This document shows positions 33,258-41,986 of a stretch of 64,000 nucleotides of DNA, piece by piece. Source of the stretch: Ignavibacteria bacterium (GTDB lineage Bacteria; Bacteroidota; Ignavibacteria; Ignavibacteriales; SURF-24); contig JAAXKQ010000012.1 in assembly GCA_025612245.1 (NCBI GenBank), forward strand, positions 62,001 to 126,000. Direction: 5' to 3'. How positions within the stretch are numbered: the stretch's first letter is position 1; every line of letters starts with the position of its first letter. Below the pieces are notes generated by a model. The model ran no database searches. It was not told the origin of the DNA and saw only the letters and a program-made list of their open reading frames with translations. Both the position numbers and the translations under genes were made by a program.

Positions 33258-34163
33258 ATGCATTCTACTCTCATGATATTCATTGACGGTGTGGGTTTTG
33301 GAAAACCTGACCGCGAGATAAATCCTTTCTTTAAGTATGGCTTCAGGGCCTTCAGCGAAACCTTTGGCGAGATACCAACGCTTCAGAAACAGAGGCTAAA
33401 AACAGAGGACGGCATATACCTTTTTCCTGCCGATGCCTGCCTTGGCGTTGAAGGGTTCCCTCAAAGCGGGACCGGACAGACCTCAATCTTCTGCGGCTTT
33501 AATGCCCCGAAGTTTCTTGGCCGCCATTTCGGGCCTTATCCGTATTCGACTTTAATACCTCGAATCAGGCAGGAAAATATATTCAAGGAATTCCTTGACA
33601 AAAAGCTTGAAGTGGGCTTTGTAAATGCTTATCCTAAAATATTTTTCGACTATCTGGCCAGTGGAAAACAAAGGCTTAGCGCAACTACGCTTTGCTGCCG
33701 CCTTAGCGGCATAAGGCTCAACGATTTTGAGGACCTCAGGCAGGGCAGAGCCTTAAGCGCCGAGATTGATAACTCCAGGTGGGTGCACAAGCTGGGCTAT
33801 GAACTTCCCGTAATAGAGGCTGAAACGGCGGCCGAAAGGCTCCTTGAAATGGCTAAGAAAAACTCCTTTACACTGTATGAATACTTTTTAACCGATCACC
33901 TTGGACACGGGCGCAATGCCGACACGTTTGAAGACACCATGCACACGCTGGACCGCTTCCTGCTTTACATACTGAAGAGCCTGAGCCCTGAGATGACGCT
34001 TGTTATATGCTCTGACCATGGCAATCTGGAGGACATTTCCGTAAAAACACACACGCTTAACCCTGCTCTTACGATTACGGCGGGGAAATTTGCTCTTGAG
34101 CTCTCAGAGAAAATTCGGGACCTAACGGACATAAAGCCTGCAATAATGGGATTATATGGATGA
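33258..34163 (+). CDS. Alkaline-phosphatase-superfamily (PGM/phosphopentomutase-like) metalloenzyme
   Basis: Member of the superfamily that includes cofactor-independent phosphoglycerate mutase and phosphopentomutase. Metal ligands and nucleophile can be traced: IDGVG (Asp near residue 9), the nucleophile region FPQSGTGQTS (about 73-82), DHLGHG, SDHGNLED and KTHTLNP. With 301 residues it is shorter than true iPGM (about 510) and lacks most of its inserted domain, so the substrate is not clear. ComEC begins at its stop (4-base overlap). The function is probably phosphomutase or phosphatase. Confidence 0.78.
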   Translation: MHSTLMIFIDGVGFGKPDREINPFFKYGFRAFSETFGEIPTLQKQRLKTEDGIYLFPADACLGVEGFPQSGTGQTSIFCGFNAPKFLGRHFGPYPYSTLIPRIRQENIFKEFLDKKLEVGFVNAYPKIFFDYLASGKQRLSATTLCCRLSGIRLNDFEDLRQGRALSAEIDNSRWVHKLGYELPVIEAETAAERLLEMAKKNSFTLYEYFLTDHLGHGRNADTFEDTMHTLDRFLLYILKSLSPEMTLVICSDHGNLEDISVKTHTLNPALTITAGKFALELSEKIRDLTDIKPAIMGLYG

Positions 34164-36553
34164 AAGACTACCCGGTAATCAGGATATGCCTCCTCTTTAT
34201 GTCGGGAATCATTCTGCAAAAGCTTTTTGCAATTGATACAACTGTCCTTTTCTGTCTGCTTGCAATTTCTTTTATCATCCCGGCCGTTTTATTTGCCTTA
34301 AGAAGAACTTCAGAGAATGTCCTCCTCCTCATATTATTCCCAGCCATAATGCTCAGCGGTGCCTTAAGCTACGGCTTCTACCAGAAGGCGCTTAAGCCTT
34401 ATCCGTTTAAGGTAGCAAAGCTAAGGGGTGCCGTGATTTGGGGTAAAATCAGGTCAATTGAATTAAAAAGGGATTTTGAGCTCAAGTTTTTGCTTGAGGC
34501 GGATTCCTTGAAATATAACAGCAGGTCTTACAGGCTTCCCATTCAGGTCATCTGCCGCATAAGGGATGAAAACAGACTGATGATGGATTCAGTCTACGAA
34601 AGGCTCAGACCCGGGCAATTTGTTTCCCTAAAAGGCACCTTTTCAAAGGGCAGGCAGGCTTCTAACCCCGGCGAATTTGACTACCAGGCCTACCTTGAAG
34701 AAAGGGGGATAAGTGCCATACATACGGCTTATAATACATCTGACTTTGCAGTTCTGGGGCAGGGCGAATTCAGCGCGGTTGAAGAAGCGGCATTCATCAT
34801 AAGAAAGAGCATGGACGGGGTTTTTACCAGGTATCACACGAAAAACTGCGCTGCGTTATTGAGGGGATTTCTGCTTGCCGATAGAAGTGAAGTAGGCGAG
34901 GAGGTGCAAAACGATTTTCTGAATACCGGCGTCGTGCACATTCTTGCAGTCTCAGGCAGCAACGTCTTACTTATCACCATGATTTTTTCCCTCATGCTGG
35001 GGCGCCTTAACGTTTTTATCCGCTCTTTTCTGACGATTCTGGGACTTTTCATCTTCCTCATTATTACCGGGACGTCGCCTTCAGTATTCAGGGCCGTAAT
35101 CATGGCGGCAGTTACGGTTGTGGCATTTCTTTGTAACAGGAGCCGCAACGTGTTTAATCTTCTTGCAATTGCAGCGCTGATAATTCTTGCATTTAATCCC
35201 CACGAGCTTTTTGACGCCGGCTTTCAGCTGTCGTTTTCTTCGGTACTGTCAATTGTTGTAATATACCCTCACCTGAAGTCTTTAGCTGAGAGGCTAAACA
35301 TTGAATCTGTAACAACTTACAGGCTCCTCCTTTTTATACTGGTTACCTTTTCGGCACAGATAGGCGTTCTGCCCTTTACGCTCTACTACTTCGGAAAAGT
35401 CTCGGTCGTATCACTTCCGGCAAATCTCCTTGTCATTCCGCTTTCCGGCGCAATAGCCTATATCGGCATAGTGACACTTTTATTTAGCTATTTTTCCCCC
35501 TGGCTGGCCTCCATATATGCCGCGGCAAACAACTTTATCTCAGGATTACTGGTTCAAATTACGCACGTGCTAGGAGGCCTTAGGTATTCTTACCTTTCGA
35601 TCGGGCAGTTTACCCTGCAGGATCTGATCATTTCCTGCTGCCTCTTGATGGGCTACCTTGTCGTCATAAAAAAACTGGACTCATTGAAGGCTAAATTTTT
35701 AACGGCTCTTTTGGTTACATTGAACATATTTATATTCTGTTCATTGGATGATAAAAACTTCTTTCCTGAGAATGAACTGAGCCTTTTGTCTCTTGACGTA
35801 GGGCAAGGTGACGCAACGCTTATAAGATTCCCGGATAACACGACCGCACTTATTGATGCCGGCGGGGCTAATGCTTTCTTTGATAGCGGTGAAGACGTAA
35901 TACTGCCTTTACTGGACAATATTGGAATTGAGAAAATTGACTATGGATTCATTTCTCACGTGGATAATGATCATTATTCGGGCTTTATTTCCCTGATAAA
36001 TAAGGGGCTCATAAGGAAACTCTTTAAGCCTGCTCCGGATAAAAGCTATCCCAAGGACATAAGCCTGGAGCGGTTCCTGAAAAATAAAATGGTGCCGGTC
36101 CTATACTACAGGAAAGGAATTCTGAAGCTGGGTAATGCCAGAGTCTACGTGCTGGCTCCGGAAAAAGGGACCGTTTCAACGGGCTCATTAAACGACAGGA
36201 GCGGCGTAATGAAGATTGTCTATGGCAAGACGAGCTTCCTTTTTGAAGGCGATGCCGGGAAGCTTGAAGAGGGGAGCATTGTGAAAAAGTATGGAACATT
36301 CCTTAAGTCAGACGTGTTGAAGCTGGGTCACCACGGAAGCAGGTTTAGCTCCTCTGAGGAGCTTTTAAGGTGTGTTAAGCCAGACCTGGGCTTAATCAGC
36401 TGCGGCCTGCAAAACCGGTTCGGGCACCCCTCAAAAGAAGTGCTTCAAAGAAGCCGGAATTTTCAAATAAGGATACTAAGAACGGACCTTCAGGGGGCCA
36501 TTTTCTTAAGGAGTGACGGCAGGCAGATTAAAACTATTAGTTGGAAAGGCTAG
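34160..36553 (+). CDS. comEC: ComEC/Rec2-family DNA-uptake channel protein
   Basis: Inner-membrane protein for transport of single-stranded DNA into the cytoplasm during natural transformation. The N-terminal DUF4131 region (about 1-200), the Competence membrane domain with many helices (about 215-510) and a C-terminal metallo-beta-lactamase domain are in the standard order. The C-terminal domain has LDVGQGDATLIRF, LIDAGG, the metal motif HVDNDH (His600) and LGHHGSRFS. At 797 residues it is full length. It overlaps the preceding gene by 4 bases. No other com genes are visible in the window. Confidence 0.94.
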   Translation: MKDYPVIRICLLFMSGIILQKLFAIDTTVLFCLLAISFIIPAVLFALRRTSENVLLLILFPAIMLSGALSYGFYQKALKPYPFKVAKLRGAVIWGKIRSIELKRDFELKFLLEADSLKYNSRSYRLPIQVICRIRDENRLMMDSVYERLRPGQFVSLKGTFSKGRQASNPGEFDYQAYLEERGISAIHTAYNTSDFAVLGQGEFSAVEEAAFIIRKSMDGVFTRYHTKNCAALLRGFLLADRSEVGEEVQNDFLNTGVVHILAVSGSNVLLITMIFSLMLGRLNVFIRSFLTILGLFIFLIITGTSPSVFRAVIMAAVTVVAFLCNRSRNVFNLLAIAALIILAFNPHELFDAGFQLSFSSVLSIVVIYPHLKSLAERLNIESVTTYRLLLFILVTFSAQIGVLPFTLYYFGKVSVVSLPANLLVIPLSGAIAYIGIVTLLFSYFSPWLASIYAAANNFISGLLVQITHVLGGLRYSYLSIGQFTLQDLIISCCLLMGYLVVIKKLDSLKAKFLTALLVTLNIFIFCSLDDKNFFPENELSLLSLDVGQGDATLIRFPDNTTALIDAGGANAFFDSGEDVILPLLDNIGIEKIDYGFISHVDNDHYSGFISLINKGLIRKLFKPAPDKSYPKDISLERFLKNKMVPVLYYRKGILKLGNARVYVLAPEKGTVSTGSLNDRSGVMKIVYGKTSFLFEGDAGKLEEGSIVKKYGTFLKSDVLKLGHHGSRFSSSEELLRCVKPDLGLISCGLQNRFGHPSKEVLQRSRNFQIRILRTDLQGAIFLRSDGRQIKTISWKG

Positions 36554-36637
36554 ACGGGCTTTAGAAGAATAAAAATTGTATACCAAAGTCCCTTTGAAAT
36601 GTTTATCTTTCCACTTATAAAAAAATAATGTGATGTA

Positions 36638-37648
36638 ATGGAAATAAAAACTGATTACTCTCTTAAGAACTTAAATACATTTGGAATTGAGGTCAGAGTA
36701 AAAAAATATGCCGAGGCTGATTCTCTAGAGTCTCTAAGCGCCTGTTTAAGCGAATTCAGCCAGATGCCGAAACTGATACTAGGCGGAGGCAGCAATATCC
36801 TTTTTACCAAAGATTTTGACGGCCTTATAATCAGGATGCGCCTTAAGGGGATTGAACTTGTACACAGGGATTCTTCCTGCGTTTATGTTAAGGCCGGGGC
36901 AGGTGAAATATGGGATGACCTTGTAGATTATGCTCTTAATAATAACTTTGGCGGGCTTGAAAACCTCTCGCTTATACCAGGAACGGTCGGTGCTTCCCCG
37001 ATTCAGAATATTGGAGCCTACGGGGTTGAAGTTAAGGACGTTTTGCACGAAGTGGAGGGAATAAATCTTACGACAGGGAAGATTGAAATTTATAGCAATG
37101 AGGCTTGCCGCTTCGGCTACAGGAACAGTCTTTTCAAGCAGGAATTAAAAAATAATTTTGTCGTGACTTCCGTCACCTACAGGCTGAGCCTGGAACCCAA
37201 AGTTAACGTTTCCTACGAGGCTTTGAAAAAAGAGCTGGCGGCATCTGCCGAAGGCGAAATTACGATCCGCGAGGTGAGTGAAGCAGTAAAAAGAGTAAGA
37301 AGAAGCAAGCTCCCTGATCCCGGAGTGCTGGGCAATGCCGGAAGCTTTTTCAAAAACCCTGAAATAGATAAGGAAAACTTTCTGGAACTGAAGGCAAAAC
37401 ATCAGGACCTGACCGGCTATGAGACGCCAACAGGAAGGATTAAAATTCCTGCCGGATATCTTATTCAAAAGTCTGGCTGGAAGGGCCGAAGGCTTGGAAA
37501 TGCCGGCTCTTACGAAAAGCAGGCTCTCATACTGGTTAATTACGGCGGTGCTACGGGTAGCGAGGTTCTGCAGTTATCATCGGCCATTAAGGAGTCTGTC
37601 TATAAGGAATTTGGGGTTCACCTGGAAACAGAGGTTAATATCATCTGA
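36638..37648 (+). CDS. murB: UDP-N-acetylenolpyruvoylglucosamine reductase
   Basis: FAD enzyme of peptidoglycan precursor synthesis that reduces UDP-GlcNAc-enolpyruvate to UDP-MurNAc. Motifs are NTFGI at the N-terminus, the FAD-binding LGGGSNILF, IPGTVGASPIQNIGAYG, YRNSLFK (with the type I tyrosine), and the catalytic serine in GNAGSFFKNP. The C-terminal glutamate is in LETEVNII. At 336 residues it is a type I (E. coli-like) MurB. It is preceded by 84 bases of non-coding DNA after comEC. Confidence 0.97.
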   Translation: MEIKTDYSLKNLNTFGIEVRVKKYAEADSLESLSACLSEFSQMPKLILGGGSNILFTKDFDGLIIRMRLKGIELVHRDSSCVYVKAGAGEIWDDLVDYALNNNFGGLENLSLIPGTVGASPIQNIGAYGVEVKDVLHEVEGINLTTGKIEIYSNEACRFGYRNSLFKQELKNNFVVTSVTYRLSLEPKVNVSYEALKKELAASAEGEITIREVSEAVKRVRRSKLPDPGVLGNAGSFFKNPEIDKENFLELKAKHQDLTGYETPTGRIKIPAGYLIQKSGWKGRRLGNAGSYEKQALILVNYGGATGSEVLQLSSAIKESVYKEFGVHLETEVNII

Positions 37649-37745
37649 TTAAACTGTGGGCTATGGCTTTATTTTAACGGTACACAGGACCGGAATCTGC
37701 TAGCTTTTTGCGGGCGTTGAAATTAAATAAATAATTAATAACTTG

Positions 37746-37788
37746 AGGGTCAGGAAAACGAAGTAATTTCGTTAAAATTATTGGCCCT
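37746..37788 (+). promoter_or_regulatory. Possible structured 5' leader of the MFS gene
   Basis: AGGGTCA (37746-37752) pairs with TGGCCCT (37782-37788), enclosing an inner hairpin AACGAA/TTCGTT (37757-37762 with 37768-37773). It lies 30-70 bases before the start codon. No known riboswitch class is recognised. Confidence 0.3.
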
Positions 37789-37817
37789 GGAAATTCATTT
37801 TAAGTACGGAGACTATT

Positions 37818-39221
37818 ATGGCAGACAGTGAAATTGTCGGTCAGGAAGAAAAAGAATCTACCGGAAAGAGTATCTTAAAAGAAATTACGCAGCCGTTTAT
37901 TGACGTAGTTCACACTTCAAGGGCTCTGACAGGCTTGAACCTTTCATACATACTTGAAGGGTTGACCTATTTTGGGGTCGTTACTCTTCTGGCAATTTAT
38001 TTTAACCAGTTTATAGGTCTTGATGACATCAATGCCGGTCTTATGGTTGGTGTTCTTACGGGCGGCATAACGCTCAGTATGCTTTTCCTTGGAGCAACGG
38101 TTGACTGGGTGGGAGTAAGAAAGTCACTCCTTTTATCCCTGGGATTCATGCTCATTGGCAGAATTCTTCTTGCCGTGGCACCCGGGGTGACCGGAACCTC
38201 CGGCATGTGGTCAACTGCACACATAACGGCAATGCTTGGAATATTCGGAATAATTTTGGGCTACGGCATTTACCAGCCAGCCTGCTATGCTGCAGTTAAG
38301 CAGTGGACAAATGAGAACACGGCGGCTATGGGCTATGCAATGCTTTATGCTTTAATGAACCTGGGAGGTTTTCTTCCTGGACTCGTATCGCCTCCGCTTA
38401 GAAAGGCCTTCAGCATTACGGGAGTTTTCTGGTTTTACTCTGTACTCACAGTTGCAGGAATGCTGGTTGTAGCCTTCATTATTACAAAAAAAGCTGTACG
38501 TGAGGCTGAGGCCGAGGCCGGAACGCAGGGCAAAGTGGAAGAAAAAGACGAGTTTGAGGAGATGACGGGAAAGGAAAAGCTCAGGTTTTACATGAAGAAT
38601 TTTCCGCTGAAGGATTTAAGGTTCCTGTATTTCATATTCATCTTAATTCCAGTCCAGACGCTTTTTGCGCACAACTGGCTTACAATTCCACAGTATACAA
38701 GCCGCGCATTTTCGGGTTTTGTTAAGGATAACTTTGAGTTTTTCTCGAACTTCAATCCCATTCTCATTTTTATCCTGACCCCAATGGTTGCCGCACTGAC
38801 GGCAAAGAGGAACGCATATAAGATGATGATACTTGGTACGTTTGTAATGGCTTCTCCTACATTCCTGCTGGTACTTGGACCAAACGTATACACTCTGTTT
38901 GCTTTCCTTATCATCATGACAATTGGGGAGGCAATGTGGCAGCCGCGCTTTTTGCAGTGGGTGGCCGAGATAGCTCCGAAGAACATGACGGGTATTTATA
39001 TGGGAATAGGGCAGTTCCCCTGGTTTCTGACCAAGGTGTTTACGAGCTTTTATTCGGGATGGTTCTTAATGCATTACTGCCCCGAAGGCGTCAGGCCCGA
39101 CAAGATGAACACAGAGTTCATGTGGCTTATCTACGGCTTTATAGCCATCATAAGTCCAATTGGTTTACTTCTCTCCAGAAAATGGATGATGAAGGGCTTT
39201 AAGACAAAGCACGGGGAATAA
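37818..39221 (+). CDS. MFS/POT-type membrane transporter
   Basis: Inner-membrane major-facilitator transporter of 467 residues with about twelve predicted helices and a charged loop near the middle (AEAEAGTQGKVEEKDEFEE). The arrangement resembles the proton-dependent oligopeptide (POT/PTR) branch, and the DWVGVRKSLLL segment is the equivalent of the MFS loop motif between helices 2 and 3. The substrate cannot be inferred. GGAG lies upstream of the ATG. It stands alone, followed by a strong terminator. Confidence 0.85.
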   Translation: MADSEIVGQEEKESTGKSILKEITQPFIDVVHTSRALTGLNLSYILEGLTYFGVVTLLAIYFNQFIGLDDINAGLMVGVLTGGITLSMLFLGATVDWVGVRKSLLLSLGFMLIGRILLAVAPGVTGTSGMWSTAHITAMLGIFGIILGYGIYQPACYAAVKQWTNENTAAMGYAMLYALMNLGGFLPGLVSPPLRKAFSITGVFWFYSVLTVAGMLVVAFIITKKAVREAEAEAGTQGKVEEKDEFEEMTGKEKLRFYMKNFPLKDLRFLYFIFILIPVQTLFAHNWLTIPQYTSRAFSGFVKDNFEFFSNFNPILIFILTPMVAALTAKRNAYKMMILGTFVMASPTFLLVLGPNVYTLFAFLIIMTIGEAMWQPRFLQWVAEIAPKNMTGIYMGIGQFPWFLTKVFTSFYSGWFLMHYCPEGVRPDKMNTEFMWLIYGFIAIISPIGLLLSRKWMMKGFKTKHGE

Positions 39222-39247
39222 GACACCGTGAAATAATTTTCAGTATT

Positions 39248-39280
39248 GAGGCGCTTTAACAGGCGCCTCTTTTTTTTCAA
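39248..39280 (+). terminator. Terminator after the MFS gene
   Basis: GAGGCGC (39248-39254) and GCGCCTC (39263-39269) with an 8-base loop, followed by a long T-run. Confidence 0.9.
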
Positions 39281-39460
39281 AAACTGGTTGACATGTGCAA
39301 CGCATATATTGGCTTGACTATTATACACTGCTGATGTGTATATGACAACAGAAGTAATGGGTTTTTAGTTTTCAAGGTACCCCTTGCATAATTGCTCGGA
39401 AATAGAGGAATTACAAGTGCAGACGCAATGAAAGATGGAAGTAATGAAACCGGAATTTTG

Positions 39461-39491
39461 TTGCCATGAGGCATATAATTTGATAAATTTC
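39461..39491 (+). promoter_or_regulatory. Putative promoter, TTG-N20-TAAATTTC
   Basis: TTG (39461-39463), a 20-base spacer and TAAATTTC (39484-39491) differ from the Bacteroidota consensus at the last base only. It lies 36 bases before the start codon at 39527. Confidence 0.4.
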
Positions 39492-39526
39492 ACGTCTCCA
39501 TCATAAAAATCATTGGAAAAGATTTC

Positions 39527-41653
39527 ATGAAATCTATAGTATTCTCATTCATTATAACACTTACTTTATTTTTATCCTGGCATCAGACAAATGCACAATG
39601 GACCCGGTCAACTGACGGCATTAGCGGCGGTGAGGTTGTTGCTATGACTTCAAATGGTAAAGCCATTTTTGCAGGGGTAGGGCAGTGTGGCACATACAGG
39701 TCTACAGATAACGGAAAGCATTGGACAAAACTTAACTTTGGGACAGAAGCGACGACATTTGCTTTTCAATTTGTTGTCTCAGGCGATGCCGTTTTTGCAG
39801 TGGGTGATGATGGCCTGACATATAAATCCACAGATAATGGAGATAGCTGGAAAGTTAGTAGCACTGGCCTGGCCAGCCTTGTTGTTGATGGTAGTAACAT
39901 CTATGCCTGGGGATGGCAGGGGAATTATTTCTATTTTTCATCAGATAATGGCGATACATGGAATCAGACAGACATTAAATTCCAGAGGTTAGCATGCGAA
40001 AATATTGCCGCAAAGAATGACACCATTATTGTAAGAACTCTGAATGTTGACACGAACGAAAAGGGATTACTTCGCTCTGTTGATAAAGGGCACACCTGGT
40101 CGGCAATTCCTTATGGCTTCAACGGCCAGTCTATCAGCTGTTTCAAATATGGCGGCAATACCCTTTTTGCTGCTGCTACAAATGGCTGGTTTTTCAAATC
40201 TAATGATAACGGAGATACCTGGATACCTATTAACAATAAACTCTTTTCCTTTTACCAATGTGCTGGTACGTACGTGAACGATATGATTATTGACGCCGAT
40301 ACAATTTATGCATCTACAGATGTACAGGGAGTATTCAAGTCGACAAATAATGGAGAAGACTGGATTCCTGTCGACAATGGCTTATCAAATACTTGGCTTA
40401 GGTGTCTTTGCAAAAGCGGGAATGACTTGTTCGCAGGATCAGGTAATGGAGTATATCTGACATCTGATGGTGGGAATAACTGGGTTTCGGCAAAATATAA
40501 TCTCGGTGGGGCAAGAATCACTTCTTTTTATGTCTGCGGAAATGAAATTTATGCCGGAACAGAAGGCAGCGGTATTTATATTTCCACAAATCAGGGCCAA
40601 AGCTGGAATGAAACCGGTCTTGCAAAGCCGTGCATATCGGGGATTGTAGGCGACGATGTGAATATATATGCAGGCACATTAAACGATGGCGTTTTTATTT
40701 CTAATAACAAAGGCCAGTCCTGGAACTACATTGGACTAGCCGGGGCTCTTTCTCCTACGGCATTGGTCCTGGAGAATAATGCCATTGTGTCCGGATCTGA
40801 TTTTGGCGCTGCATTCTCTGCCGATACGGGAAAGACATGGACCAGGAAAAACAATGGTCTGCCCATTACCGGCGAAATGAACACCGGCATACGGGCACTG
40901 GCTATCAAGGATAGTTTCATTTTTGCCGGTTTGGGTGGCAGGGGAATATATCGCTATTCAGATGACCGAGAATACTGGACTGAAGAAAATACAGGTCTTA
41001 CAAACAAAACAGTTAACAAAATCATATCTAATGATGGCTATCTATTTGCCGGAACTGAAGATGGGGTATTTATTTCAACTGATAACGGCGAAAACTGGAG
41101 CTTCTCCGGGTTGAAAGATTTTCATATAGTTAGCCTGGCCCGCTCAGCAGGCAAAACATTTGCTGCAGGGATTAATTTCAGTAATGGTATAAAAGGAACG
41201 ATTAGCCTTTCATGTGACAATGGGAAAAGCTGGATCGAACAGGCAGCCGGTCTGGAGGATTCTAACGTTCAGCAACTGGCTGTATGCGGTTCGAGGTTAC
41301 TAGCCGGAACAAATAGCGCTATATGGGCAATTCCTTTTGATGCTCTCCTTACAGGCGTGGAAAATCAGGAAAATGATAGCCAAATCCCATCCAGCTACGA
41401 TATTGCAAATTACCCGAATCCTTTTAATCCTGTTACAAAAATTAGAATATCTTTGCCAGAAGAATCATCTGTGAGTCTGACCATATATAACCTGCTTGGA
41501 AGGGAAGTAAAAACAATACTGAAAAACGAAAAGCTCAAAAGGGGAGTTTATGAGTATAATTGGGAGGGAATCGGTCTGCCCAGCGGTGTATATATCTGCA
41601 GGATGCAGGCAAATAATGCTAATATGCTAAAGAAAATGATTTTGCTAAAATAA
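39527..41653 (+). CDS. Secreted Asp-box (BNR/sortilin-like) repeat protein with T9SS sorting domain
   Basis: Large exported protein of 708 residues. A signal peptide (MKSIVFSFIITLTLFL…NAQ) is followed by about thirteen Asp-box-type repeats of the form S-x-D-x-G-x-x-W, for example STDNGKHW, STDNGDSW, SNDNGDTW and SADTGKTW, giving a beta-propeller like sialidases or photosystem-stability factors. The last ~85 residues (NYPNPFNPVTKI…, GLPSGVYICRMQ, ending LKKMILLK) form a type IX secretion sorting domain (T9SS type A). It is thus probably a surface or released protein. Its AT-richer composition and long flanks suggest an accessory gene. No catalytic residues are obvious. Confidence 0.88.
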   Translation: MKSIVFSFIITLTLFLSWHQTNAQWTRSTDGISGGEVVAMTSNGKAIFAGVGQCGTYRSTDNGKHWTKLNFGTEATTFAFQFVVSGDAVFAVGDDGLTYKSTDNGDSWKVSSTGLASLVVDGSNIYAWGWQGNYFYFSSDNGDTWNQTDIKFQRLACENIAAKNDTIIVRTLNVDTNEKGLLRSVDKGHTWSAIPYGFNGQSISCFKYGGNTLFAAATNGWFFKSNDNGDTWIPINNKLFSFYQCAGTYVNDMIIDADTIYASTDVQGVFKSTNNGEDWIPVDNGLSNTWLRCLCKSGNDLFAGSGNGVYLTSDGGNNWVSAKYNLGGARITSFYVCGNEIYAGTEGSGIYISTNQGQSWNETGLAKPCISGIVGDDVNIYAGTLNDGVFISNNKGQSWNYIGLAGALSPTALVLENNAIVSGSDFGAAFSADTGKTWTRKNNGLPITGEMNTGIRALAIKDSFIFAGLGGRGIYRYSDDREYWTEENTGLTNKTVNKIISNDGYLFAGTEDGVFISTDNGENWSFSGLKDFHIVSLARSAGKTFAAGINFSNGIKGTISLSCDNGKSWIEQAAGLEDSNVQQLAVCGSRLLAGTNSAIWAIPFDALLTGVENQENDSQIPSSYDIANYPNPFNPVTKIRISLPEESSVSLTIYNLLGREVKTILKNEKLKRGVYEYNWEGIGLPSGVYICRMQANNANMLKKMILLK

Positions 41654-41986
41654 CCGCAACTTGGACCTGTTTTTACCAGGGAGCATTCAGTTCAGGGTGC
41701 TCTCTTTGTGATCCAGGCCCGCTGTATAAAAATACTGTCGCCCTTTTTGCTTTAACACCGATGGGACACATGCTGCATAATTATTCATATATCCGTTGCT
41801 TTTCTATTAATTTAAGGCTATTTTAACTGTGATTTGTTGATCTGGGGACGATAATTGCCTCTTTTCCAAATGACTTGTCTACATATTTAATATTTTTTAT
41901 CCGTTCTTGTATTGTTCTGGTATTTCAATTTCTCTTTTGCTCTTGTAGGAAGATATTTACTCTTCAAACATAAATAGGGAGCATAT
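41654..41986. other. Intergenic region before tldD, 333 bp
   Basis: Holds a possible terminator near the left end (41678-41708) and otherwise AT-rich, low-coding DNA. I see no gene, RNA or convincing promoter motif in the remainder. Confidence 0.5.
41678..41708 (+). terminator. Possible terminator after the Asp-box gene
   Basis: AGGGAGCA (41678-41685) pairs with TGCTCTCT (41698-41705, one G-U) around a 12-base loop; a short T-run follows. Confidence 0.4.

Larger units (their letters stand above)
39222..39526. other. Intergenic region before the Asp-box repeat gene, 305 bp
   Basis: Contains the MFS terminator at its left end, a perfect inverted repeat TATACAC/GTGTATA (39322-39328 and 39336-39342), and a probable promoter (39461-39491). 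It reads more AT-rich than the flanking core genes. No further gene is evident. Confidence 0.5.

Noticed and set aside
39527-41653. Recurring similar DNA motifs in the Asp-box gene considered as a repeat array
   Set aside because: The periodicity reflects protein repeats of a beta-propeller, not a DNA element.
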